The notes under the pieces: generated by a model
The model's database searches: none
What the model saw: only the letters and a program-made list of their open reading frames with translations
Told to the model about the DNA's origin: nothing
Part shown: positions 17,768 through 26,909 of the stretch, piece by piece
How positions within the stretch are numbered: position 1 is the first letter of the stretch
Layout: each line of letters begins with the position of its first letter
Program-made: the position numbers and the translations under genes
Source: Litorivita pollutaquae
Lineage (GTDB): Bacteria; Pseudomonadota; Alphaproteobacteria; Rhodobacterales; Rhodobacteraceae
Assembly: GCF_003205515.1 (NCBI RefSeq)
Contig: NZ_KZ826488.1
Span: 1 to 64,000 of the forward strand
DNA length: 64,000 bases
Reading direction: 5' to 3'

Positions 17768-18949
17768 ATGCAATTCCAAGCAACAGAAGATCAAAAGGCG
17801 TTTCGCGAGACAGCGAAACGATTCGCAACAGAGAAGTTGGCGTCGAGCTATTTGGAGCGCGCAAGCGGCCACACATTCGATCGCGCGCTGATCAAGGAGA
17901 TGGGCGCACTGGGTCTCATCGGGGCAGATTTGCCCGAAGAGTTCGGCGGGATGGGGCAAAGCTCTGTCACCTCGGGGCTGATTGTCGAAGAGATCGCTTA
18001 TGCCGATTTCAACGCCAGCTACGTGCAGCTTTTGGGCTCGCTCATGGGCGGCATGGTCGCCAAACACGCGTCTAAAGAGATTGCAATGGAATGGGTGCCC
18101 AAGGTTGTGTCCGGCGAGGCCGTGATTGGTTTGGGCCTGACCGAACCGCGTGGCGGGTCGGATGCGGCGAACCTGATTTTGAAAGCCGAGAAATCCGGCA
18201 ACGGTTGGGTTCTGAACGGCGAGAAAACGTCCATGAGCTTTGCCAGCCAAGCCGATGCGGCGGTGGTTTTTGCCCGCACCGGCGATCCGGACGGCGGCGC
18301 ACGCGGCGTGAGCGCCTTTTTTGTCGACCTGAACCAAGAGGGCATCAAGCGCACCCATTTCGACGACATCGGCACCAAGCCTGTCGGACGCGGGTCTGTG
18401 TTCTTTGACGATGTCTTCGTGCCGGCTGAAAATATGATGGCCGAACAGGACCGCGCCTTTGGCACGATCATGGCGGGCTTCGATTATTCCCGCGCGTTGA
18501 TCGGGCTGGAATGCTTGGGCGCGGCGCAAGCGTCGGTAGATGAAACTTGGGCCTATGTTCAGGAACGCGAGGCGTTCGGCGCCCCCATCGTGCAATACCA
18601 AGGCGTCAGCTTCCCGCTGGCCGAGGCGGAAACGCAACTGACCATGATGCGTCAGCTTTGCTATTACACGCTGGATCTGCGTGATCGCGGCATGCCGCAC
18701 ACGTCACAAGCGGCGATGTGCAAATGGTATTTGCCCAAAACCGCCTGCGAGATCCTGCACCAATGCCTGATCCTGCACGGGCACTATGGCTATACCACTG
18801 ATTTGCCGCATCATCAGCGTTACAACGACGTTCTTGGCCTGCAAATCGGCGACGGCACCGCACAGATCCAGAAACTTGTGATCGCGCGTGAAAAAGTCGG
18901 CCGGATGGCGCTGCAATACGACAAAAAGGCGAAGGGAGCATCGAAATGA
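17768..18949 (+). CDS. Acyl-CoA dehydrogenase (alicyclic/branched type)
   Basis: 393 residues from the ATG following GGGGAGGAG. GLTEPRGGSD lies near 123-132. The C-terminal signature reads LQIGDGTAQIQKLVIARE, with Asp where short- and medium-chain enzymes carry the catalytic Glu of YEGT. This IGDGT form is shared with several alicyclic acyl-CoA dehydrogenases (cyclohexane- and cyclohexenecarboxyl-CoA), so a cyclic or branched substrate is plausible. It is the first gene of a long plus-strand operon under operator site 2. The next crotonase overlaps its stop (ATGA). Confidence 0.85.
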   Translation: MQFQATEDQKAFRETAKRFATEKLASSYLERASGHTFDRALIKEMGALGLIGADLPEEFGGMGQSSVTSGLIVEEIAYADFNASYVQLLGSLMGGMVAKHASKEIAMEWVPKVVSGEAVIGLGLTEPRGGSDAANLILKAEKSGNGWVLNGEKTSMSFASQADAAVVFARTGDPDGGARGVSAFFVDLNQEGIKRTHFDDIGTKPVGRGSVFFDDVFVPAENMMAEQDRAFGTIMAGFDYSRALIGLECLGAAQASVDETWAYVQEREAFGAPIVQYQGVSFPLAEAETQLTMMRQLCYYTLDLRDRGMPHTSQAAMCKWYLPKTACEILHQCLILHGHYGYTTDLPHHQRYNDVLGLQIGDGTAQIQKLVIAREKVGRMALQYDKKAKGASK

Positions 18950-19725
18950 GCGACCCCGTAGTCGCCAGCATCGAAGGTGCCACCGGCATCATTGATCTGG
19001 CCCGCCCTGAGAAATTCAATTGCCTGTCACTTGACGTGCATGAACGCATCACTGCCGCGCGTGCGGAATTCGAGGCAAACCCGGACATCCGGGCGATCCT
19101 CATCCGTGCGCAGGGCAAGCATTTTTGCACCGGTGCCGATTTGACGGAAGTGAAAGGTAAATTGAACGATCCCGCCGCGCTGGATCATTTCATTGCTTTT
19201 GGCATGGAAAACCTGCGTGCGCTCGAAACCTCCTCCCTCCCTGTCGTCGTGGCCGTGCAGGGTTTGTGTCTGGCCGGTGGGATCGAACTTATGTTGGCAT
19301 GCGATGTGTGCTTTGCTGCCGAAAGCGCCCAGTTTGGCGATCAACACGCGCAATTCGGTTTGATCCCCGGTTGGGGCGGATCGCAGCGGCTCACCCGGTT
19401 GATGGGTCAGCGCCGCGCGCTTGATCTGATGTTCTCGGCGCGCTGGCTCGAGGCCGGAGAGGCCAAAGAGGCCGGTCTGGTCAATTATATCGTGCCGGAT
19501 GCGGACTTGCATGAGGCCGCGCTGGAATATTGCCAGAAAATCGCGACCCGCTCGCGTCCCGGTATCGCCGAGATGAAGCGTTTGGCGCGCGAAGGTGCCG
19601 ATCTTGGCATCGATCAGCAAATGCGGCTCGAGCGCGACGCAGCTGTGCGCGCTTTGCCGAGTGATGACGTCGCCGAAGGCCTTAATGCTTTCGAGAATCG
19701 GCGCAAACCTGAATTCAAGGGCTAA
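18946..19725 (+). CDS. Enoyl-CoA hydratase (crotonase) family protein
   Basis: 259 residues. The oxyanion-hole segment is FCTGADLTEV, and the central motif is LCLAGGIELMLACD, which keeps the first catalytic Glu (IEL). The second acidic position is not Glu: the segment reads FGDQHAQFGLIPGWGG, with His there. The same FGDxHxxFG form appears in the crotonase at 39678, so this is a distinct subgroup and not the standard hydratase. It follows the acyl-CoA dehydrogenase with a 4-base overlap, suggesting action on that enzyme's enoyl-CoA product. In a carboxylation pathway it could hydrate a glutaconyl-type CoA. Confidence 0.82.
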   Translation: MSDPVVASIEGATGIIDLARPEKFNCLSLDVHERITAARAEFEANPDIRAILIRAQGKHFCTGADLTEVKGKLNDPAALDHFIAFGMENLRALETSSLPVVVAVQGLCLAGGIELMLACDVCFAAESAQFGDQHAQFGLIPGWGGSQRLTRLMGQRRALDLMFSARWLEAGEAKEAGLVNYIVPDADLHEAALEYCQKIATRSRPGIAEMKRLAREGADLGIDQQMRLERDAAVRALPSDDVAEGLNAFENRRKPEFKG

Positions 19726-19734
19726 GGAAGAACC

Positions 19735-20895
19735 ATGGATTTTACTCTGAACGACGAACAACGTCAGATCTACGAATACGGCGGCCAGCTGGCCCAGCAA
19801 TACGACAACACCTATTGGCTCGAGCACGCCCGCAAGCATGAATTCCCGCACGACATGTTCAAACAGATTGCCGATGACGGCTTTCTGGGGATCATGGTGC
19901 CGGAAGAATACGGCGGCGCCGGCCTTGGCATGACCGAAATGGCGTTGTTCATGGAAGGCACCGCCAACCATGGTATTCCGCTTTTGATGATGGTGGTCGG
20001 ACCGACCATGTCGCTGGCCCACCTGGCCAGCCACGGCACCGAATTCCACAAGAAAGAGCTGCTGCCGGCGGCCTGCCGCGGTGACATCCAGTTCTGTTTC
20101 GCGATCACCGAACCCGGTGCCGGATCCAACACCATGAAGGCCACGACACTGGCCAAGCGCAATGGCAACCGGTTCACCCTGTCGGGCGAAAAAACCTTTA
20201 TCACCGGTGCCGAAGTGGCGGATTACTGCCTCGTCGTGGCGCGGACCAAACCCCACAATGAAGTGGACCGTAAGACCGACGGCTTTACCCTCTTTGCGGT
20301 CGACCTGAAGAAAAAAGGCGTCGACAAGCAGCGGGTTAAGATCTCGATCCCGCTGCCCGAGGAACAGTGGACATTGTTCTTTGATGACGTGGATCTAGGC
20401 CCCGAAGATGTGGTCGGCGAAGTGGACGAAGGCTTCTCGATCCTGTTCGACAGCCTTAACCCCGAGCGCATCATCCTCTCCGCACTGTGCTGCGGCATTG
20501 GCCGGTTCGCGCTGAACAAAGGCGTGGCTTATGCCTCCGAGCGCAACGTATTCGGTCAACCGATCGGCGCGCACCAAGGCGTGCAACACCCGATGGCCAA
20601 AGCGCACACAGCGGTCGAAATGGCCAGCCTGATGACCCGTCGCGCGGCATGGGAGTTTGACAACAAACTGCCTGCTGGTGCGTCGTCGAACATGGCAAAA
20701 TATGCCGCCGCCGAAGCCGGGATCGAGGCCGTAGATGCCGCGCTACAGGCGCATGGCGGATCGGGCTTTACCGAGGATACAGGGCTTTACGAGATGTACC
20801 CGCTGGTGCGTTTGCTGCGCACGGCGCCGGTCAACCGCGAACTGTGCCTCAGCTTCATTGGTGAAAAGGTCATGGGTCTGCCGCGATCTTATTGA
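19735..20895 (+). CDS. Acyl-CoA dehydrogenase
   Basis: 386 residues. AITEPGAGSNTMKAT is the flavin/substrate motif, and LNPERI places a Glu at 244, the isovaleryl-CoA dehydrogenase position of the catalytic base. The C-terminus ends GEKVMGLPRSY in place of the YEGTxEIQ signature; the same ending style occurs in the dehydrogenase at 28622, marking a shared subfamily. It follows the crotonase after a GGAAG ribosome site. Two or three acyl-CoA dehydrogenases in one operon imply several dehydrogenation steps. Confidence 0.85.
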   Translation: MDFTLNDEQRQIYEYGGQLAQQYDNTYWLEHARKHEFPHDMFKQIADDGFLGIMVPEEYGGAGLGMTEMALFMEGTANHGIPLLMMVVGPTMSLAHLASHGTEFHKKELLPAACRGDIQFCFAITEPGAGSNTMKATTLAKRNGNRFTLSGEKTFITGAEVADYCLVVARTKPHNEVDRKTDGFTLFAVDLKKKGVDKQRVKISIPLPEEQWTLFFDDVDLGPEDVVGEVDEGFSILFDSLNPERIILSALCCGIGRFALNKGVAYASERNVFGQPIGAHQGVQHPMAKAHTAVEMASLMTRRAAWEFDNKLPAGASSNMAKYAAAEAGIEAVDAALQAHGGSGFTEDTGLYEMYPLVRLLRTAPVNRELCLSFIGEKVMGLPRSY

Positions 20896-20921
20896 TCGCG
20901 CAGCCCGGAACGGAGGACGAT

Positions 20922-22313
20922 ATGCAATTTGGAATGCGCTTCCGGCGGCAGGACGCCGCCGACAAGGTAAATGATCGTTTCTGGCACGAGATCGAGGGCA
21001 TGCCTCTCGATAAAGTGCGCCAGATTCAGGAAGAGCGGCTTCGCGATCAAATGGCCTATCTCAAGGCGAACTCGACCTTCTATCAGGAAAAGTTCGCCGA
21101 AGCTGGCGTGGATTTTGATGATATTCGCACCATCGAAGATCTGCAAAAGCTGCCCTTCACCTACAAAACCGAAATCCGCGAAAGCCTTGCGGCGGAGCCG
21201 CCCTTTGGCAAACACCGGGCCGCACCGATGGCGGACATCGTCCAGATGCAAGCCTCGTCCGGAACGACCGGTAGCCCGTCTTACGTGGCGATGACCGAGT
21301 CCGACACCGAGATGTGGCATGAGATGACCGCACGTTGTTTCTTTGCCAATGGTGTGCGCCCCGGCGATATGGTGCTGCATGCCTTTGCACTGGCCAAAGG
21401 TTTTGTTGGCGGCATTCCGGTGATGCAAGGTTTGCAATACATGGGTGCAGTCGATGTGCCGGTGGGCGCCGATGGCGGGGCCGAACGGCTCTTGCGCGCC
21501 TGTGCCGACACGCGCCCGCGCTGCATTGTCGGCGCGCCGAATTTCGTTCTGCATCTGGCCGAAAAAGCGCCTGAGGTGCTTGGCTGCAAGGCCAGCGAAT
21601 TGGGCGTCGAACATGTGATCGTCGGCGGCGAACCCGGCGGCGGCATTCCTGCCATCCGTGCCAAGATTGAAGAGGCTTGGGGCGCGAAATGCTGTGAAAT
21701 GCTGGGCGGCACCGATCTCGGCGTGACCTATTGGGCCGAATGCGACGCCCAATCGGGCATGCATATGGTCAACATGGACTATATCATCACTGAATTGCTT
21801 GACCCTGAAAGCGGCAAAATCATTCCGTGGGAAAAGGGCGCCGAAGGCGAAATGATCTATACCGCGCTTGGCCGTCAGGCCAGTCCTGTGGTGCGGTTCC
21901 GGTCCGGCGATTATATCGAAGTGATCGACACCGAATGCACCTGCGGGCGCACCGGACCCAAGATCCGCTGCACCGGCCGGACCGACGACATGCTGATTGT
22001 GCGCGGGGCCAATGTGTTCCCTTCGGCGGTCAACAGCGTGGTCACCGAAATGGTGCCGGACACCAATGGCGTCATGCGCATCGTGGCCGATTTCACCGGC
22101 CACACCACGCAGGGCGCGCTGACGGTGATTGTTGAACGCGGGCCCGACCGTGACCCCGCAGATGACGCGGCCCTCAAGAAAAAGATCGAACAGCGCCTGC
22201 GCGACGCTCTTGTCTTCAAGGCCGATGTTCATCTGGTGGCCCCTGACACCTTTGAAAAACCCGGCGCCGCCAAGGTCGCCTTTGTTCTGAGAGAATATCC
22301 AGATCTGCCATGA
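20922..22313 (+). CDS. Phenylacetate-CoA ligase family acyl-CoA ligase (PaaK-like)
   Basis: 463 residues from the ATG after CGGAGGAC; an upstream TTG at 20892 overlaps the preceding gene. The ATP-binding loop SSGTTGSPS lies near 113-121. It is followed by EMLGGTDLG, VVRFRSGDYIEV, a CTCGRTGPK segment and GRTDDMLIVRGANVFPSAV, all hallmarks of PaaK-type ligases. It activates a carboxylic acid (aromatic, alicyclic or branched) to acyl-CoA using ATP. Its stop overlaps the start of the carboxylase beta gene (ATGA), so it likely makes the substrate that is later carboxylated. Confidence 0.86.
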   Translation: MQFGMRFRRQDAADKVNDRFWHEIEGMPLDKVRQIQEERLRDQMAYLKANSTFYQEKFAEAGVDFDDIRTIEDLQKLPFTYKTEIRESLAAEPPFGKHRAAPMADIVQMQASSGTTGSPSYVAMTESDTEMWHEMTARCFFANGVRPGDMVLHAFALAKGFVGGIPVMQGLQYMGAVDVPVGADGGAERLLRACADTRPRCIVGAPNFVLHLAEKAPEVLGCKASELGVEHVIVGGEPGGGIPAIRAKIEEAWGAKCCEMLGGTDLGVTYWAECDAQSGMHMVNMDYIITELLDPESGKIIPWEKGAEGEMIYTALGRQASPVVRFRSGDYIEVIDTECTCGRTGPKIRCTGRTDDMLIVRGANVFPSAVNSVVTEMVPDTNGVMRIVADFTGHTTQGALTVIVERGPDRDPADDAALKKKIEQRLRDALVFKADVHLVAPDTFEKPGAAKVAFVLREYPDLP

Positions 22314-23917
22314 CAAAAATGAAATCCCTCCTCGACACCGGGTCTGATGACTTCCGGGAAAACGATGCGCAGTATCGCGCCAAAGTTGACGATCTGCATG
22401 CGCTTCGGCGGACGCAGCGCGTCGGCGGCCCTGAAAAGGCACGCGAACGGCACGAATCCAAAGGCAAGATCCTGCCGCGCGAGCGCGTTGAGCGCTTGAT
22501 CGATCCGGGCACGCCGTTTTTGGAACTCGGCGAACTGGCCGGGTTGAATATGCACAAGGGCGTTCCGCCCGGCGCCGGCATCATCACCGGCATTGGTGTG
22601 ATCGAAGGCCGTCAGTGCATGATCATCGCCAATGATGCCACCGTAAAGGGCGGCACTTATTTCGGGATCACCTGCCGCAAACACGTGCGCGCGCAGAAAG
22701 TCGCGTGGAAAAACCGCCTGCCTGTCATCACGCTGGTGGATTCCGGCGGTGCTTTCCTGCCTGACCAAGCCAATCTGTTCCCCGATGAAGGTCAATTCGG
22801 TTCGATCTTCCACCAACAGATCGGCATGTCCGGCGACGGCATTCCGCAGATCGCCGTAGTGATGGGTCCCTGCACCGCAGGCGGCGCCTATATTCCCGCG
22901 CTCTGCGACGAAGTCGTGATCGTGCGCGGTCAGGGCTTTATGTATCTGGGCGGGCCGGAATTGACCTTTGCCGCAACCGGCGAAAAGGTCGAAGCCGAAG
23001 AGTTGGGCGGCGGCAAAATGCACTCCTCCGTCTCCGGTGTGACCGACCATTTGGCCGAGGATGATGCGCACGCATTGGCCATCACCCGCGATATTGTGCG
23101 TCACTTGGGCGAGAAGCCCGTGCCCCGCAAAACACCCGCCGAACCGCGTCCGCCGGCCTACCCGACCGAGGAAATTTACGGCCTTATCAGCCGCGATCCC
23201 AAGGTGCCGACCGACAACCGCGAGATCATCGCGCGTCTGGTCGACGACAGTGATTTCCACGAGTTTAAACCGCTCTATGGTGACACCATCATGACCGGAT
23301 GGGGCCGTATCCATGGCCACGAAGTCGGCATTATCGCCAACACCGGTGTGCTCTTTGTCGAGGCCGCGTTGAAGGCCACGCATTTCATCAATCTTTGCGT
23401 CCAGCGCGATATCCCGCTGCTGTTCCTGGCCGATGTGAACGGCTTTATGGTGGGCCGCGAGGTCGAACAGATGGGCATCGCCAAAGCAGGTGCCAAGATG
23501 ATCACCGCCATGTCTTCCGCGCGGGTTCCGAAGTTCACCATCATCACCGGCGGCTCCTACGGGGCTGGTTATCTGGCGATGCTGGGCCGTCCGTTCCAAC
23601 CGGACGCGATGTTCGCGTGGCCCACGGGCCGCTCTGCGATCATGGGCCCCGAGCAAGCGGCCAGCGTTCTGGCGCAGGTGCGCGCCCAAATCAACGAACG
23701 CGAAGGCAAAACCTGGACCCCAGAGGAAGAGGAAGCCTTTAAGGCCCCGATCCGCAAGGAATACGAAGAATTTCAAGGGGCCTACAATTTCGCATCGAAC
23801 CTATGGATCGATAGCGTGATTGAACCGTGTGAAACCCGCAACGTCATGGCGCTTATGCTGGATGTGACGTCGCGCAGAGCCAAGGTCGAAACCAATTTCG
23901 GCGTGTTTAGGATGTGA
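22310..23917 (+). CDS. Biotin-dependent acyl-CoA carboxylase, carboxyltransferase (beta) subunit
   Basis: 535 residues, the size of methylcrotonyl-CoA (LiuB) and geranyl-CoA (AtuC) carboxylase beta subunits. Two crotonase-like halves are seen. The N-half has TLVDSGGAFLPDQ-like and MGPCTAGGAYIPALCDE segments and AEELGGGKMHSSVSG; the C-half has GGSYGAGYLAMLGRPF, FAWPTGRSAIMGPEQAA and an end RAKVETNFGVFRM. It transfers CO2 from carboxybiotin to the gamma carbon of a 3-methyl-2-enoyl-CoA in related systems. The alpha subunit follows 10 bases later. The exact acyl group is unknown. Confidence 0.88.
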   Translation: MTKMKSLLDTGSDDFRENDAQYRAKVDDLHALRRTQRVGGPEKARERHESKGKILPRERVERLIDPGTPFLELGELAGLNMHKGVPPGAGIITGIGVIEGRQCMIIANDATVKGGTYFGITCRKHVRAQKVAWKNRLPVITLVDSGGAFLPDQANLFPDEGQFGSIFHQQIGMSGDGIPQIAVVMGPCTAGGAYIPALCDEVVIVRGQGFMYLGGPELTFAATGEKVEAEELGGGKMHSSVSGVTDHLAEDDAHALAITRDIVRHLGEKPVPRKTPAEPRPPAYPTEEIYGLISRDPKVPTDNREIIARLVDDSDFHEFKPLYGDTIMTGWGRIHGHEVGIIANTGVLFVEAALKATHFINLCVQRDIPLLFLADVNGFMVGREVEQMGIAKAGAKMITAMSSARVPKFTIITGGSYGAGYLAMLGRPFQPDAMFAWPTGRSAIMGPEQAASVLAQVRAQINEREGKTWTPEEEEAFKAPIRKEYEEFQGAYNFASNLWIDSVIEPCETRNVMALMLDVTSRRAKVETNFGVFRM

Positions 23918-23927
23918 GGAGCGATCC

Positions 23928-25934
23928 ATGAAAATCAAAACGCTTCTAATCGCCAATCGCGGCGAAATTGCCTGCCGGATCGCGCGCACCGCGCGGGCCA
24001 GCGGTATCACCCCTGTTGGCGTGCATTCCGATGCCGATGCCAATGCCCTTCATGTCCGCGAAATCGGGCATTCCGTCTGCATCGGGGCCGGACCGGCCTC
24101 CGAAAGCTATCTGAAGATCGACGCTGTGATTGCCGCCGCGAAATCGGTCGGCGCGGATGCAATCCATCCCGGGTATGGCTTTTTGGCCGAGAACTCCGAT
24201 TTTGCCCGTGCAGTCGAAGCCGCCGGTATGGTCTTTATGGGGCCAACGCCGGACACACTTGAACGGTTCGGCGATAAGGCCAGCGCCAAAGAGGCCGCCG
24301 TGGCCGCCAGCGTTCCGGTTATTTCGGGCGCCGAAGGTGCGCGGTCTGATCCACAAGAGATCGCCGAAGAGGTGCGCGCGATGGGCTTGCCCGTCTTGCT
24401 CAAGGCCGTCGGTGGCGGTGGTGGACGCGGTCAGCGTCTGGTGACCGACGAAACCACCCTGGTGGAAGACATCGAAGGCGCGCTGCGCGAGGCAAAGTCG
24501 ACCTTCGGCTCCGAAGGGCTTTTGCTTGAACGGTTCCTGCCCGAAGCGCGCCATGTCGAAGTGCAAATCGCGGGCGATGGTAAGGGGCATGTGGTGCACC
24601 TGTTTGAACGCGATTGCACGCTGCAGCGCCGTCACCAAAAGGTCATCGAGGAAGCGCCGGCTTGGGGCCTGCCCCGCACGCTTTTGGACAAGATCGCGCA
24701 GGACGCGGTCCGTCTGGGCGAAACGCTTGACTATCGCGGCCTTGGCACGGTGGAATTTCTGGTCGCGGGGGAAGAATATTTCTTCCTCGAAGTGAACCCC
24801 CGTATTCAGGTGGAACACCCCGTGACCGAAGCGATCACCGGCTTGGATCTGGTTGCGCTGCACCTGCGGATTGCCGAAGGCGCGGGCCTTGGCTTGGTAC
24901 AGGATGATTTGAAAATCAACGGCCACGCGGTCGAGGCACGGCTTTATGCCGAAGATCCGGCGATGCAATTCGCCCCCTCGACAGGCACATTGACCACGCT
25001 GAGCCTGCCGGAAGGTTTGCGCATCGACAGCGGCGTTGAAGAAGGCGACGCAGTGACGCCGTTTTACGATCCGATGATCGCCAAACTGGTGGTGCATGCC
25101 GCCGACCGCGAAACCGCATTGGCGCGGCTGGCGACGGCTTTGGACCATGTCGCGGTCGAAGGGGTGCAAACCAACCGGGCTTTCTTGACAGCTCTGGCGC
25201 GCAATCCCGAATTTGAACAGATGCAGGTGCACACGCGCTGGATCGACGGCAGGCTCGATGAGCTCACGCAGGCGCATACCCTGTCCCGTCCTGCGCTTTG
25301 GAAAGCCGCCGCGGCCATTCTTTTCGTGGCCGCATCGCGGAGCGACGCAAGCACCAATCCATGGACCAACCGCGATACCTTTACCGGATGGCGGCTTGGC
25401 CTTGGCGGTGATGCGATGGAAGCAGGGCAGCATGTCACGCTAACCGATGCTGCCGACACCTCCGAGGAATTCCGCGTCGGGCCGATCAAAGCTGTGGATA
25501 CTTACACCGTCATGTCGGAAAACGGCGATGCTTTGACCTTGGCCATGCGTGAAATCACCCCGGGCCGGTGGCGCATCAGCGACGGCGATGACGTCTTCTT
25601 GATTGATGCGCGCTTGCATGCGGGCGTGATTGAAATGGACACGCCTGAGGGACGGCTTGTCTTCCGTCCTGCCGCGCCTTTGGACTTCGCCGGTGGCGAT
25701 GCAGCCGGTGATCGCGCTGTGGCCTCGCCGCTCACCGGTATGATCGTCGAAATCAAGGTGGCCGATGGTCAAGACGTGACCGAAGGCGACGTGATCGCGG
25801 TGATGGAATCCATGAAACTTGAAATCTCGATCCGCGCGACCGCTGCGGGGATCGCCAGCAACATATCCGTCTCGAATGGGGACATGGTCGATCGCGGCCA
25901 AGTCATCGCCGAGATACTACCATCCGAGGAGTGA
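23928..25934 (+). CDS. Biotin-dependent acyl-CoA carboxylase, biotin carboxylase/carrier (alpha) subunit
   Basis: 668 residues. The ATP-grasp biotin carboxylase (about 1-445) begins KTLLIANRGEIACRI and contains the GGGGRGQRL glycine loop and EVNPRIQVEHPVTE. A variable middle domain (BT-like) follows, then a C-terminal biotinyl domain with MESMK, placing the biotinylated lysine at 630. The overall plan equals LiuD/AtuF-type alpha subunits, which pair with a separate beta subunit. The AEEM-like first segment and the end HGQVIAEILPSEE-type region (DRGQVIAEIL) match. It is encoded between the beta subunit and the HMG-CoA-lyase homologue. Confidence 0.88.
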   Translation: MKIKTLLIANRGEIACRIARTARASGITPVGVHSDADANALHVREIGHSVCIGAGPASESYLKIDAVIAAAKSVGADAIHPGYGFLAENSDFARAVEAAGMVFMGPTPDTLERFGDKASAKEAAVAASVPVISGAEGARSDPQEIAEEVRAMGLPVLLKAVGGGGGRGQRLVTDETTLVEDIEGALREAKSTFGSEGLLLERFLPEARHVEVQIAGDGKGHVVHLFERDCTLQRRHQKVIEEAPAWGLPRTLLDKIAQDAVRLGETLDYRGLGTVEFLVAGEEYFFLEVNPRIQVEHPVTEAITGLDLVALHLRIAEGAGLGLVQDDLKINGHAVEARLYAEDPAMQFAPSTGTLTTLSLPEGLRIDSGVEEGDAVTPFYDPMIAKLVVHAADRETALARLATALDHVAVEGVQTNRAFLTALARNPEFEQMQVHTRWIDGRLDELTQAHTLSRPALWKAAAAILFVAASRSDASTNPWTNRDTFTGWRLGLGGDAMEAGQHVTLTDAADTSEEFRVGPIKAVDTYTVMSENGDALTLAMREITPGRWRISDGDDVFLIDARLHAGVIEMDTPEGRLVFRPAAPLDFAGGDAAGDRAVASPLTGMIVEIKVADGQDVTEGDVIAVMESMKLEISIRATAAGIASNISVSNGDMVDRGQVIAEILPSEE

Positions 25935-25938
25935 TAAA

Positions 25939-26898
25939 ATGAGCGATTTTCCAAAATTCGTCGAGTTCAGAGAAGAAGGCCCGCGTGAAGGCTTTCAAAT
26001 CGAAAAAAAGATCTACCCGATCGAAGAGCGGATCGAACTGATCGACATGCTCAGCGAAACCGGATTGAAGCGCATTCAGGTCGGCAGCTTTGTCAGCCCG
26101 AAATATGTGCCGCAAATGGCAGATACCGGCGAGTTGTTCCAACGCATCAAACGCAAACCCGGCGTGAACTACACCTCGCTTTGGTTGAACGACAAAGGCT
26201 TCCGCAAGGCCCTGACCGCGCATGAGGTCGATATCGACCCGCGCCTGTTGTTCTACCCCTCCGAAGCCTTTGCGCAATCGAACAACAATTGTTCTTCGGC
26301 AGAGATGCGCGAAAAACAACGCGATTGGGTTCGGCTTTACAAAGAAGAAGGCTACACCGTTGATGCGGCCTATGTGATGACGGCCTTTGGGTGCAACTTC
26401 GAAGGCGCCATCCCGCAAGAACGCATTCTGGACGATTTCCGCTTTATCATTGAGCTTTGCAAAGACGAGCAAATTCCCCTGCCCATCCTTGTGATCGCCG
26501 ATACGATGGGTTGGGGCAATCCCGAAGCCGTCAAACGGATGATCGGCGCGCTGCGCGACATGGCACCGGAGGCCCGCATCGGGATGCACATCCACGATAC
26601 GCGCGGCCTTGGTATTGCCAATCTTCATGCGGCCCTGTCGATGGGTGTGGACATGTTCGAAAGCTCTGTCGCCGGTCTTGGCGGCTGTCCTTTCGCTGGC
26701 CACGGCCATGCGCGTGCTGCGGGCAACGTCTGCACCGAAGATGCGGTTTTCCTGTGCCACGAGTTGGGCATTGAAACCGGCATCGATTTGGACAAACTGA
26801 TCGCCGCCGCCGTCAAGGCGGAAGAGATCATTGCCGCGCCGCTTATGGGCCGCGTCATGCACACTGGCGGTCTCGACAAATACCGCAAAGCAAGCTGA
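25939..26898 (+). CDS. HMG-CoA lyase homologue (divergent)
   Basis: 319 residues, TIM barrel of the DRE-metallolyase family. The N-terminal motif reads REEGPREGFQ (11-20) where HMG-CoA lyases have a VGPRDG form. The metal histidines are visible in MHIHD (His217, His219), and the catalytic cysteine loop as GLGGCPFAG (Cys250) followed by an unusual GHGHARAAGN insertion before NVCTED. It should cleave a 3-hydroxy-3-substituted glutaryl-CoA into acetyl-CoA or acetate and a ketone, but the altered first motif and Cys-loop suggest a different substrate. It directly follows the carboxylase genes. Confidence 0.8.
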   Translation: MSDFPKFVEFREEGPREGFQIEKKIYPIEERIELIDMLSETGLKRIQVGSFVSPKYVPQMADTGELFQRIKRKPGVNYTSLWLNDKGFRKALTAHEVDIDPRLLFYPSEAFAQSNNNCSSAEMREKQRDWVRLYKEEGYTVDAAYVMTAFGCNFEGAIPQERILDDFRFIIELCKDEQIPLPILVIADTMGWGNPEAVKRMIGALRDMAPEARIGMHIHDTRGLGIANLHAALSMGVDMFESSVAGLGGCPFAGHGHARAAGNVCTEDAVFLCHELGIETGIDLDKLIAAAVKAEEIIAAPLMGRVMHTGGLDKYRKAS

Positions 26899-26909
26899 GG
26901 GAGACGAAG

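Noticed and set aside
20889-22442. 517-codon minus-strand open frame opposite the PaaK-like ligase
   Set aside because: The plus strand encodes an unmistakable ligase with all motifs; the antisense translation is rich in His/Arg/Gly and matches nothing.
22229-23776. 515-codon minus-strand open frame opposite the carboxylase beta gene
   Set aside because: The plus frame is a complete carboxyltransferase; the antisense frame is a shadow.
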